Source: Candidatus Rokuibacteriota bacterium (GTDB taxonomy: Bacteria; Methylomirabilota; Methylomirabilia; Rokubacteriales; CSP1-6). Taken from it: a stretch of 64,000 nucleotides of DNA. Shown in pieces: positions 36,738 through 44,723 of this stretch. The notes beneath the pieces are model-generated. The model searched no databases. It had not been told where the DNA came from and saw nothing but the letters and a program-made list of their open reading frames with translations. Both the position numbers and the translations under genes were made by a program. Position 1 is the stretch's first letter. Every line of letters starts with the position of its first letter. The stretch is taken from NCBI GenBank assembly GCA_003220685.1, contig QHTE01000063.1:31150-95149 (forward strand). Reading direction: 5' to 3'.

Positions 36738-38028
36738 ATGCGGGCGTCTAAAGTTCCACTCAACGAGCTGCGCCGTGTGGTCGTCGCCGCGTCCGTCGGT
36801 AACATCATCGAGTGGTACGACTTCTATATCTTCGGGAGCCTGGCCTCGATCCTGGCCGTCAAGTTCTTCGAGAAGGGTCACCCGGTGGCGGCCTTCCTCA
36901 GCACCGTGGCGATCTTCTCGGTCGGGTTCCTGATCCGCCCGCTGGGGGCGTTCTTCTTCGGCTGGCTCGGTGACAAGGTCGGCCGGAAGTACACCTTCAT
37001 CGTCACGCTCACCGGCATGGGCTTGGCGACGGCCCTCATCGGCTTCGTCCCGAGCTACCAGGCGATCGGCCTCGCCGCGGCCTTCATTCTCTTCGCGCTA
37101 CGCCTGATCCAGGGGCTCTGCCTCGGCGGCGAGTACGGCGGTGCCATCACGTACGTCGCCGAGCACATCGAGGACGAGCATCGCGGGTACTACACCGGCT
37201 GGTTGCAGACGTCGCCCACGCTCGGACGCGTTCAACGAGTGGGGTTGGCGGCTGCCGTTCATCCTCTCGCTCCTGCTGGTCGCGATCGCGATCTGGATCC
37301 GGCTCTCGCTCGGTGAGACGCCGATCTTCCAGGACATCAAGGCGCGGGGCCGCACCACGACCAATCCGTGGCGTGAGGCGTTCCTCAGCAACAACTTAAA
37401 GTATGTGCTGATCGCCAGCGTGGTCGTGCTGGGGCAGGGCTGCGTCTGGTACAGCGGTCAGTTCTGGGCGCTCTACTTCTTACAAACAGTCAAGAAGCTC
37501 GACGTGCTCACCTCCAGCACCATCGTGGGCGTCGCGCTCTTGATCGCGACGCCCACGTTGATCTTCTGGGGCTGGCTCTCCGACAAGATCGGTCGTAAGC
37601 CGATCATTTTGGGCGGTATGGCCCTGGCGTCGCTCACGTACTATCCGCTCTACACGGCGCTGGGCAACTTCGCCGATCCCACGAACGTCAACTACGCGAT
37701 GTCGATTCTCATCGTCGTGATCCTGGTCAACTACGTCGGGATGACCTACGGGCCGATCGGAGCGTTCTTGGCCGAGTTCTTTCCGAGCCGCATCCGCTAC
37801 ACGTCGGTGTCGGTGCCGTACCACATCGGAAATGGCTGGGGCGGTGGTCTGGTGCCCATCGTCACGACCGCGGCCTACCTGAACACGGGGAGCTTGGGAT
37901 GGGCGCTCGCTTATCCCATCGTGGTGCCGGCGGTCATGTTCCTGATCGCGATCTTTCTGATGCCGGAGACACGTAAGCACAGCATCTGGGAAGAAGGGGC
38001 AATCGAAGCCGCGCGCACTCGCGCCTAG
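36738..38028 (+). pseudogene. MFS transporter of the metabolite:H+ symporter (MHS) family, frameshifted
   Basis: The start is intact, with AAGGAGG 4 nt before the ATG. Residues 1-160 read as an MHS transporter (NIIEWYDFYIFG, GRKYTFIVTLTGMG, LCLGGEYGGA, GYYTGWLQTSPTLG). Near 37226 the frame is lost and the old frame ends at 37316. The next phase picks up at FNEWGWRLPFILS and runs to 38028 (GRKPIILGG, TRKHSIWEE). Relatives have roughly 20 residues between the two parts, so bases are missing here, not only one. Likely substrate a carboxylate, in keeping with acs beside it. Either a true pseudogene or a collapsed assembly. Confidence 0.8.
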
Positions 38029-38092
38029 GGCCCGCAACTACTCGCACCTTGCGCTCTGGCTCAGCGGGCCCCGTCCGGGATGGAAGTCGGCC

Positions 38093-38115
38093 TCGGGCGG
38101 GGCCCGATTTGGTTG
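38093..38115 (+). terminator. Weak terminator after the MHS pseudogene
   Basis: TCGGGC (38093-38098), loop GGG, GCCCGA (38102-38107), followed by TTTGGTT. Short stem and interrupted T run, so low efficiency. Confidence 0.35.
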
Positions 38116-38295
38116 TACCGGCGAGAATTTCCGGAAGCCCGGCGAGACAACTGACGTAGGTGGGCAAAATGTGCCCATCTTGCCGCCAAAAATGACAGGC
38201 CAAAAGGGCATCGCGCCCGGGTTCCCGCCTCCTCGTGAGCTCCAAGCTCAGATTATTGTTGGTGAAGCAATCCCGCGGCGCCTCCGTCTCATCTC

Positions 38296-38311
38296 AGGCA
38301 TAGGGGTTGCA
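38296..38311 (+). promoter_or_regulatory. Sigma-54-like (-24/-12) promoter of the DksA-type gene
   Basis: AGGCATAGGGGTTGCA matches the sigma-54 pattern TGGCACG-N4-TTGCA at GGCA and all of TTGCA, with exact GG-to-GC spacing. The transcription start would fall about 38321, giving a 40-nt leader with GGGAGG before the ATG at 38362. Confidence 0.5.
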
Positions 38312-38361
38312 CCCGTGTCTGGCCCAGTTAGACGGGTTAGGGTGCCAGGGAGGCCCACACC

Positions 38362-38766
38362 ATGGAAACGATTCGAGAGCGCTTGGAAGAGGATCTTAGA
38401 ACGGCCGTGGGCCGGCTTCGCACGATCGGCGGGGCGGTAGCGGTCGAGGAGTCAGCGGGCGCGATCGGCGACAACTCACCGTACGCCGACGAGGTCGACG
38501 AGATCCTGGAGAACGAGCGTCGCGAGATCGGCTTCGCCACGCGCGAGCTTCTGGTGGGCCGCGTCAATCGGCTCACGGCAGCGCTCGAGCGCCTGAAGAA
38601 CGGCGACTACGGGACCTGTGTCGAATGCGAGGAACTCATCTCGCCCGCGAGGCTTCAGGCGCTGCCTGAAGTCACGACGTGCGTTCGATGCCAGGACCGG
38701 ATCGAGCGCCTCGGGCGCCAGTTCGTACCGAGCGAGGACGAGCTCGAGACGGCCGACGACGACTAG
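38362..38766 (+). CDS. DksA/TraR-family zinc-finger protein
   Basis: 134 residues. An N-terminal coiled-coil region (about 1-70, with conserved DNSPYADEVDE) precedes a C4 zinc finger: CVEC near residue 89 and CVRC near 110, separated by 18 residues. The DksA family binds the RNA polymerase secondary channel and tunes transcription in stress; short members like this may lack the acidic coiled-coil tip of DksA. ATG follows GGGAGG. Preceded by a sigma-54-like promoter and closed by a strong terminator, so monocistronic. Confidence 0.9.
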   Translation: METIRERLEEDLRTAVGRLRTIGGAVAVEESAGAIGDNSPYADEVDEILENERREIGFATRELLVGRVNRLTAALERLKNGDYGTCVECEELISPARLQALPEVTTCVRCQDRIERLGRQFVPSEDELETADDD

Positions 38767-38786
38767 TAGACGTCGACCACCTGCCG

Positions 38787-38819
38787 GCGGGGCCGGAGCG
38801 ATCCGGCCCCGCTTTTTTT
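38787..38819 (+). terminator. Rho-independent terminator of the DksA-type gene
   Basis: Perfect 11-bp stem GCGGGGCCGGA (38787-38797) / TCCGGCCCCGC (38802-38812), loop GCGA, then seven T. The clearest intrinsic terminator in the window. Confidence 0.93.
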
Positions 38820-38822
38820 GTG

Positions 38823-38828
38823 TAGTCT
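38823..38828 (+). promoter_or_regulatory. Putative -10 element TAGTCT, leaderless spacing
   Basis: TAGTCT lies just past the T run of the terminator and ends 7 nt before the GTG at 38836. Because the upstream transcript must end at the terminator, a promoter is needed here and this is the best candidate. Confidence 0.48.
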
Positions 38829-38835
38829 AAGGGCG

Positions 38836-39465
38836 GTGCGGACGCCGCTCCTCGATCTCGCGCGCCCCGGATTCCACCGCCTCTGTCGCGCCTACTTCGG
38901 TCTCGAGCTCTCAGGCGTCGACCACATCCCTACGAGCGGTCCGCTGATCGTCACCCCGAACCATCAGACCTACGCCGACCCGGCGCTGGTCACGATTCCG
39001 GTCCGAAGGCGCGTCTACTACATGGCGTGGAGCCAGCTGTTCGAGATCCCGGTCTTCAGCTGGATGATCCGGCGACTCCGGGCCTTTCCCGTGCGGATCG
39101 ATTCCACGAACCCATCGTCCATCCGCGAGGCCGTCCGGCTCCTCACGGCCGGCCACGTCCTCATGATTTTCCCCGAAGGCGAGCGCACGGTGACGGGCAA
39201 GGTCGAGCGCTTCAAGCTCGGCGCGTTTCGCCTGGCTGCGACCCTGCGCGTACCGGTGCTGCCGGTCACGATCGCGGGCGGGCACGAGGCGTGGCCGCCC
39301 GGGCAGGTCTGGCCGCGGCGCAGGCGGATCTCGATCACGTATCATCCGCCGCTCGAGTCCGATCCGGCGCTCGAGCCGCGTGAGGCCGCCGCAGCCCTCG
39401 CCCAGCGCGCGCGCGCGATCATCGCGGGCTCGCTCGGGCCGCCGGCGCCGGCGCCGGGCGCCTGA
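38836..39465 (+). CDS. 1-acyl-sn-glycerol-3-phosphate acyltransferase family protein
   Basis: 209 residues. GTG at 38836 preferred; an in-frame TTG at 38818 lies in the terminator T run. The HX4D motif is NHQTYADPAL near residue 44 and the acceptor motif FPEGER near 115, both hallmarks of PlsC-like acyltransferases. A moderately hydrophobic N-terminal segment suggests peripheral inner-membrane binding. It would acylate lysophosphatidic acid in phospholipid synthesis. Convergent with the ilvA-like gene, 2 nt apart. Confidence 0.87.
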   Translation: MRTPLLDLARPGFHRLCRAYFGLELSGVDHIPTSGPLIVTPNHQTYADPALVTIPVRRRVYYMAWSQLFEIPVFSWMIRRLRAFPVRIDSTNPSSIREAVRLLTAGHVLMIFPEGERTVTGKVERFKLGAFRLAATLRVPVLPVTIAGGHEAWPPGQVWPRRRRISITYHPPLESDPALEPREAAAALAQRARAIIAGSLGPPAPAPGA

Positions 39466-39467
39466 CG

Positions 39468-40679
39468 TCAGGCGCGGCGCTCTTCGACGCGGTATCCCGA
39501 CTCGATCAGGCGCCGCTTGACGATCTCGATCTGCTCGCGCCCGGAGGTCTCGAGCGTCAGCTCGACCCGGCTCTCGCCGATCGCGGCCCTGGAGAATGCG
39601 CGCTCGTGCTCGATGTGCAGGATGTTCGCCCGCGCCTCGCCGACGAGCGCCGCCAGCCGCGCGAGCGCTCCCGGCTGATCGCGCAGGATGACGCTCAGCC
39701 GGACGAGGCGCGCGTCCTTGACCAGCCCGCGCTCGATGATGCGCGAGATCATCGTGACGTCGATGTTGCCACCGGAGAGCACCAACACGACGGTGCGCCC
39801 CTCGAGCCCGAGCTGCCGGTTCAGGAGGGCGGCGAGCGGAGCGGCCCCGGCGCCCTCGACCACGGTCTTCTCGATCTCGAGCAGGAGCAGGATCGCGTTG
39901 GCCAGCTCCTCTTCGGTCACGGCCACGACGTCGTCGACGTAGTGCATGGCCAGGGCCAGAGTGATCTCGCCGACCTGGCGGACCGCGATGCCGTCGGCGA
40001 TCGTTGCCGCCGGCGGCAGAGTCGTCCGCGTGCCCGTCGCGAGCGCCTGCTTCATGGCGTCCAACGCTTCGGCCTGGACGCCGATCACGCGCACCCCGGG
40101 ACGCACGGCCTTGATCGCGAGCGCGACGCCGCCGACGAGCCCGCCGCCGCCGACCGGAACCACGACCGCGTCCATGTCCGGGCATTGCTCGAGGAGCTCG
40201 AGCCCGAGGGTGCCCTGACCGGCGACGACCCGCTCGTCGTCGAAGGGGTGCACGAAGGCGAGCCCGCGCTCGGTCGCGATCTGGCGGGCGAGACCGTACG
40301 CCTCGTCGTAGTTGGCGCCGGAGAGGATCACCTCGGCGCCGTACCGCCGCGCCGACGTCACCTTGATCAACGGCGCCCACTCCGGCATCACGATCACGGC
40401 GCCGATTCCCAGGCGCGCCGCGTGGAAGGCGACGGCCAGGCCGTGGTTGCCGGCGCTCGCCGCGGCGACGCCGCGCGACACCCCGTCGGGATCGAGCTGC
40501 AGCAACAGATTCGCGGCGCCCCGCTCCTTGAACGAGCCGGTCATCTGGAGGTTCTCGAGCTTGACGAAGCAGCGAACGCCGCTCAGCTCCGAGAGCGTCT
40601 GGGAAAAGGCGCAGGGCGTCTGATAGATCGCGCCTTCGAGCCGTTTGCGCGCGGCCGCGATGTCAGCCGGCTCGAGCAT
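39468..40679 (-). CDS. Threonine ammonia-lyase (catabolic type with C-terminal ACT domain)
   Basis: 403 residues from ATG at 40679. PLP Lys51 in MTGSFKERGA, SAGNHGLAVAFHA, the phosphate-binding PVGGGGLVGGVALA and a late VLSGGNID match fold-type II dehydratases. An ACT domain (about 325-400, RLSVILRDQPGALARLAALV) fits the TdcB-like/IlvA1 class. Converts threonine to 2-oxobutanoate and ammonia, feeding isoleucine synthesis or propionyl-CoA. Follows the asparaginase gene on the same strand by 5 nt, so both form an amino-acid-degrading unit. Confidence 0.92.
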   Translation of the reverse strand: MLEPADIAAARKRLEGAIYQTPCAFSQTLSELSGVRCFVKLENLQMTGSFKERGAANLLLQLDPDGVSRGVAAASAGNHGLAVAFHAARLGIGAVIVMPEWAPLIKVTSARRYGAEVILSGANYDEAYGLARQIATERGLAFVHPFDDERVVAGQGTLGLELLEQCPDMDAVVVPVGGGGLVGGVALAIKAVRPGVRVIGVQAEALDAMKQALATGTRTTLPPAATIADGIAVRQVGEITLALAMHYVDDVVAVTEEELANAILLLLEIEKTVVEGAGAAPLAALLNRQLGLEGRTVVLVLSGGNIDVTMISRIIERGLVKDARLVRLSVILRDQPGALARLAALVGEARANILHIEHERAFSRAAIGESRVELTLETSGREQIEIVKRRLIESGYRVEERRA

Positions 40680-40684
40680 CGGTC

Positions 40685-41578
40685 TCAGAACGGCACCCGC
40701 GGATCGTCCAGGGCGGGGGACATGACCGCGACCGGCATCAGCCGCGTCGAGGTCGCGAATCCCGGCCGGCCCCGCCAGTCGATCAGGATGAGCCCGCCCT
40801 GACCGCCGCCCTCCTCGACGAGAAGGTCGACGGCCACCTTGGCCGTGTAGTCCGGGTCGGCGTCCTTCAGAAAGCGGAGCGCGCGGTGGCCGAGGACGAC
40901 GCGGATGATCGCCTCGCCGTCGCCGGTGCACGAGACGCCGCCGAGCGAGCTGTCGGCGTAGGTGCCGCAGCCGATCAATGCGCTGTCGCCGACACGCCCC
41001 GGGAGCTTGCCGGCAGTGCCGCCGGTCGACGTGGCGGCGGCGATCGTGCCGGCGCGATCGAGCGCGACGGCGCCCACCGTACCGCCGCCGGTCGGGGTCT
41101 GTTTTCGCGCGAGCTCGGCGTGGCGCTTTCGCTGGCGATCGGTGACGAGCGACTCCGGATCGCACTCCGCGACGCCGACCGAGCGGGAGAAGGCGAGCGC
41201 CCCGTCGCCCACGAGCAGCACGTGACGTCGCGACTCGAGGACCTTGCGCGCGACGGTGATCGGGTTCGCCACGACACCGGGGAGAGCGGCAACGGCCCCG
41301 CACTGCAGGCGGTCTCCCTCCATGATCGAGGCGTCCGTCTCGATCGTGCCGTCGCGCGTGAGGACCGAGCCGCGGCCCGCGTTGAAGCGTGGATCGTCCT
41401 CGAGGGCGCGCACGGCGGCCTCGACCGCGTCGAGCGCGGCGCCGCCGGCCGCCAGCACCCGCCATCCCGCCAGCGCGGCCGCGCGAACGCCCTGGCGAAA
41501 CTCGGGCGCCTCGGACGGATCCGCGCCGGCGCCGCCATGGACGATGATCGCGGGAACCCTGGTCGGCACTGCCTTCAC
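40685..41578 (-). CDS. Isoaspartyl peptidase/L-asparaginase (plant-type, Ntn hydrolase)
   Basis: 297 residues, GTG start. The autocleavage site and nucleophile is Thr167 in PTGGGTVGAVALD; the alpha subunit has IIVHGGAGADPSEAPE and FNAGRGSVLTRDGTIE, and the beta subunit GDSALIGCGTYADSS and CTGDGEAIIR. Made as a precursor that splits before Thr167. Removes isoaspartyl residues from dipeptides and hydrolyses asparagine. First gene of a two-gene unit with threonine ammonia-lyase; divergent from the DNA glycosylase gene with 20 nt between starts. Confidence 0.93.
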   Translation of the reverse strand: MKAVPTRVPAIIVHGGAGADPSEAPEFRQGVRAAALAGWRVLAAGGAALDAVEAAVRALEDDPRFNAGRGSVLTRDGTIETDASIMEGDRLQCGAVAALPGVVANPITVARKVLESRRHVLLVGDGALAFSRSVGVAECDPESLVTDRQRKRHAELARKQTPTGGGTVGAVALDRAGTIAAATSTGGTAGKLPGRVGDSALIGCGTYADSSLGGVSCTGDGEAIIRVVLGHRALRFLKDADPDYTAKVAVDLLVEEGGGQGGLILIDWRGRPGFATSTRLMPVAVMSPALDDPRVPF

Positions 41579-41598
41579 CGTGTCACAATCCCTTCGGA

Positions 41599-42303
41599 TT
41601 GCAAAATCCCCGCTCGATCCCGCAGCTGAACGCTCGCATCGTCGCCTGCCGCCGGTGTCCCCGGCTCGTGAAGCACCGCGAGGCGGTCGCGACGGCTCCC
41701 CCGCGGCGCTATCTCGGCCAGCGCTACTGGGCGCGCCCGCTCCCGGGCTTCGGCGACCCGCGCGCCCGGCTCTTGCTGGTGGGGCTGGCGCCGGCGGCTC
41801 ACGGTGGCAACCGCACGGGCCGGATGTTCACCGGGGACCGCAGCGGCGACTGGCTCTTCGACGCGCTCCACCACGCGGGCTTCGCCAACCGCCCGACGTC
41901 GGAGCAGCGCGGGGACGGCCTGCGTCTGATCGACGCGTACGTTACGGCCGCGGTTCGATGCGCGCCGCCCTTCAACAAGCCGACGCTCGACGAGATCGGC
42001 CGCTGCGAGCCGTATCTGCTCGCGGAGCTGCGGCTGCTCACCCGCGTACGGGTCGTCGTGGGGCTCGGGCGCATCGGCTGGCAGGCGTACCTGAGAGGCC
42101 GCCGGGCGCTCGGGGCCCCGCGGGAGCGGCCCGCGCCGAAATTCGGTCATGGCGCGGTGACCCGATTCGCCGACGGTACGACCTTGATCGCCACCTATCA
42201 TCCGAGCCAGCAGAACACCTTCACCGGCAAGCTGACGCGCCCGATGCTTCGCGGGATCTTCGACACGGCCCGCCGTCTCCTGGAACGAGACGAGAGTCGT
42301 TAG
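41599..42303 (+). CDS. Uracil-DNA glycosylase, family 5 (UDGb-like)
   Basis: 234 residues, TTG start. The motif GLAPAAHGGNRTGRMFTGD near residues 62-80 is the family 5 water-activating loop (it lacks the Asp/Asn of family 4), and HPSQQNTFTGKLT near the end is the second active-site motif. An N-terminal CRRCPRL, a later Cys in AAVRCAPP and others fit the 4Fe-4S cluster typical of families 4 and 5. It removes uracil and hypoxanthine from DNA, and is usual in thermophiles and GC-rich bacteria. Convergent with the HtrA-like gene. Confidence 0.9.
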   Translation: MQNPRSIPQLNARIVACRRCPRLVKHREAVATAPPRRYLGQRYWARPLPGFGDPRARLLLVGLAPAAHGGNRTGRMFTGDRSGDWLFDALHHAGFANRPTSEQRGDGLRLIDAYVTAAVRCAPPFNKPTLDEIGRCEPYLLAELRLLTRVRVVVGLGRIGWQAYLRGRRALGAPRERPAPKFGHGAVTRFADGTTLIATYHPSQQNTFTGKLTRPMLRGIFDTARRLLERDESR

Positions 42304-42320
42304 CAGAGGCTAGCCGGGCG

Positions 42321-43364
42321 CTAGTCCGTCAGGTCGGCGGGGAGGCGGGGGCGCTCGCCGACCGTCAGCGAGAGCTCGCGGCGCTGGCCGTCACGCATGA
42401 TCGTGATACGCGTGCGCTGGCCCGGCCTGAGCGTCTTCACTTTGGCCAGGTAGTCTTGGTGTGTCCGGACCAGCGTGCTCTCGATCGCGGTCAGGATGTC
42501 GCCGCCGAGCAGGTACTCCTCGCCCTGCACGACCAGCGAGAGGCTGCCGCCGCGCACGCCGGCCTTCTCGGCCGGGCTCCCGTCGTAGACGATCTCGACC
42601 AGGTAGCCCGGCGACAGAGGCATGCGGAGGAGCGACGACACCTGGGCGTCGATCTCGCGGCCCTGCAGGCCGAGCCACGGACGGATCACGCGGCCCGTCT
42701 CGCGGAGGTCGCGCAGGATCGCTTTGCCGGCGTTGATCGGCAGGGCGAAGCCGATGGAGTTCGCCTCCTCCGAGATGAACGTGTTGATGCCGACGACAGC
42801 CCCGCACCGATCGACGAGCGGGCCGCCCGAGTTCCCCGGGTTGATCGGGGCGTCGGTCTGGATCATCGACTGCTCGGCGAGGCCGGGCAGGATCCGGTTG
42901 AGGCCGCTCACGATGCCGCGGGTCATCGTCTGCTCGAGGCCCATGGGATTGCCGATCGCCACGACCTCGTCGCCGACTCGCAGCGCCGAGGAATCGCCCA
43001 GGCGCGCGACCGGCAGGGGCGACGGCGTCTCGATCCGGAGGAGCGCCAGGTCGGTCACCGTGTCCATGCCGAGCACGCGCGCCGGCGTGCGCGCCCCCGA
43101 GTCGAGCGTGACCGAGAGCGAGGCGGCGCCGTCGACCACGTGGGCGTTGGTCAGCACCTGCCCGTCGCGCTCGATGAGGACGCCCGAGCCGACGACGGTC
43201 TCGAACCGCCGCTGCGGCTTGGCCTTGTTGATCTTGGTGACCTGGATCGAGACGACGCTCGGGGAGACCCGTTCGAAGAGCGCCGTCAGCGGCTCGGTGC
43301 ACGGCTGCTGCGCGAACGCCGTGTGGGGGATCGCGATCAGCAGGAAGAGCACGAGCGCGCGCAT
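42321..43364 (-). CDS. HtrA/DegP-like exported serine protease with one PDZ domain
   Basis: 347 residues from ATG at 43364. Signal peptide ends near AFAQQ (residue 19). Trypsin-like domain: His in LTNAHVVDG, Asp in VTDLALLRIE, Ser in NPGNSGGPLVD. A PDZ domain (about 245-340) includes SPGYLVEIVYDGSPAEKAG. Degrades or refolds misfolded periplasmic proteins. No ribosome site is visible on its strand before the ATG. It is divergent from the M16 peptidase pair, with 51 nt between starts, so envelope proteolysis genes may be co-controlled. Confidence 0.92.
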   Translation of the reverse strand: MRALVLFLLIAIPHTAFAQQPCTEPLTALFERVSPSVVSIQVTKINKAKPQRRFETVVGSGVLIERDGQVLTNAHVVDGAASLSVTLDSGARTPARVLGMDTVTDLALLRIETPSPLPVARLGDSSALRVGDEVVAIGNPMGLEQTMTRGIVSGLNRILPGLAEQSMIQTDAPINPGNSGGPLVDRCGAVVGINTFISEEANSIGFALPINAGKAILRDLRETGRVIRPWLGLQGREIDAQVSSLLRMPLSPGYLVEIVYDGSPAEKAGVRGGSLSLVVQGEEYLLGGDILTAIESTLVRTHQDYLAKVKTLRPGQRTRITIMRDGQRRELSLTVGERPRLPADLTD

Positions 43365-43402
43365 CAGGGAGGATGATACACCGGTCGCAAACATCGCGGC
43401 GG

Positions 43403-43408
43403 TATAAT
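43403..43408 (+). promoter_or_regulatory. Consensus -10 TATAAT, leaderless spacing
   Basis: A perfect TATAAT in GGTATAATCGGG ends 7 nt before the GTG at 43416. The context GGTATAATCGGG is shared, base for base, with the site at 13747-13758. Confidence 0.6.
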
Positions 43409-43415
43409 CGGGACA

Positions 43416-44723
43416 GTGCGCATCGCAATTCTCCTTCCGCTGATCGTCTCGCTGCTCGCTTCCTCGTCGGCGCGCGCCGCCGACCGCGTCGTGGCCGCGA
43501 CGCTCGACAACGGGCTGCGCGTTCTCTTGCTCGAGGACCAGCGCAGTCCCATCGTGTCCTTCCAGGTGTGGTACCGGGTCGGCTCGCGCAACGAGCAGCG
43601 GGGCTCGACCGGCATCGCCCATTTCCTCGAGCACATGATGTTCAAGGGCACGCCGAGCCACGGCCCCAAGCAGTTCGCGCGGCTGGTCGAGGAGAACGGC
43701 GGCCAGGACAACGCATTCACGTCGCAGGACGTCACCTCGTACTACGTGGACATCGCGGCGGACAAGCTCGACCTGGTGATCGATCTCGAGGCCGATCGCA
43801 TGCAGAACTTGCTGCTCGATCCCAAGGAGATCGCCTCCGAGCGCGAGGTCGTCATCGAGGAGCGGCGCACGCGCACCGAGGACGATCCGAGCGGCTTCCT
43901 CGGCGAGGAGGTCAGCTCCATCGCCTTCAAGGCGCACGCGTACGGGGCGCCGATCATCGGCTGGATGGACGACATCAAGCGGGTGACGCCGGAGGAGATT
44001 CGCGCCTTCTACAAGACGTACTACGTCCCGAACAACGCAGTCGTCGTGGCGGTCGGCGCCTTCCGGGCCGCGGACACGCTCGAGAAGATCAAGAAGCGCT
44101 TCGGGCGCATCCCGCGCGGCAAGGTCCCGCCGCCGATGCTCGCGGTCGAGCCCGCGCAGAACGGCGAGCGGCGCGTGGTGGTCCGAAAGCAGGCCGAGCT
44201 GCCGATCGTCTACATGGCCTGGCACGTGCCCAACCACCGGTCGGACGACGCGGTGGCCCTCGAGGTGCTCTCGACCATCCTCTCGGGCGGGCGCGCGTCA
44301 CGGCTCTATCGCGACCTCGTCTATCAGCGTCAGCTCGCGCTCGAAGCCGGCGGCGACAACGCCTACTTCTCGATCGATCCCAACCTGTTCTGGTTCTGGG
44401 CGACGCCGATGCCGGGCCAGACCCCCGAGAAGCTCGAGACCGAGCTCAGCGCGCACATGGAGCGGCTCAAGACCGAGCCCGTGACCGACGAGGAGCTGGC
44501 GCGCGCGAAGAATCAGCTCGAGGCCGCCTTCGTCTATCAGGAGGATTCGGTCCACCAGCGCGCCTCGCTGCTGGCGCGCTTCGAGCTGATCGGCGCCTTC
44601 GCGCTCAAGGACTCCTTCCTGGCGAAGGTCCGCGCGATCACCGCCGCCGACCTCACGCGCGTGGCGCGCACCTGGTTCGCGCCGGAGAGGAAGAGCGTGG
44701 GCGTGCTCTTGCCGAAATCGTGA
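43416..44723 (+). CDS. M16 zinc metallopeptidase, catalytic subunit
   Basis: 435 residues, GTG start, signal peptide ending near SSARAA. The inverted zinc motif HFLEH is at 69-73, and the distal Glu lies in SEREVVIEERRTRTEDDP, so the active site is complete. Second half-domain with SGGRASRLYRDLVY. Such proteins pair with an inactive partner to form a chamber that degrades peptides; bacterial pairs are periplasmic. The partner follows directly, with stop and start overlapping (TGATG). Confidence 0.93.
   Translation: MRIAILLPLIVSLLASSSARAADRVVAATLDNGLRVLLLEDQRSPIVSFQVWYRVGSRNEQRGSTGIAHFLEHMMFKGTPSHGPKQFARLVEENGGQDNAFTSQDVTSYYVDIAADKLDLVIDLEADRMQNLLLDPKEIASEREVVIEERRTRTEDDPSGFLGEEVSSIAFKAHAYGAPIIGWMDDIKRVTPEEIRAFYKTYYVPNNAVVVAVGAFRAADTLEKIKKRFGRIPRGKVPPPMLAVEPAQNGERRVVVRKQAELPIVYMAWHVPNHRSDDAVALEVLSTILSGGRASRLYRDLVYQRQLALEAGGDNAYFSIDPNLFWFWATPMPGQTPEKLETELSAHMERLKTEPVTDEELARAKNQLEAAFVYQEDSVHQRASLLARFELIGAFALKDSFLAKVRAITAADLTRVARTWFAPERKSVGVLLPKS

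Larger units (their letters stand above)
38029..38361. other. 333-nt intergenic region between the transporter pseudogene and the dksA-like gene
   Basis: It contains a hairpin GGGCCCGC (38028-38035) / GCGGGCCC (38064-38071), a tight terminator-like stem at 38093-38107, a palindrome TGGGCA-AAATG-TGCCCA (38161-38166/38172-38177), and a sigma-54-like promoter at 38296-38311. No coding frame with convincing composition was seen. The region is clearly regulatory. Confidence 0.6.

Noticed and set aside
38818..38835. TTG start at 38818 for the acyltransferase
   Set aside because: It lies in the T run of the preceding terminator; GTG 38836 has the leaderless promoter spacing and matches the usual protein start.
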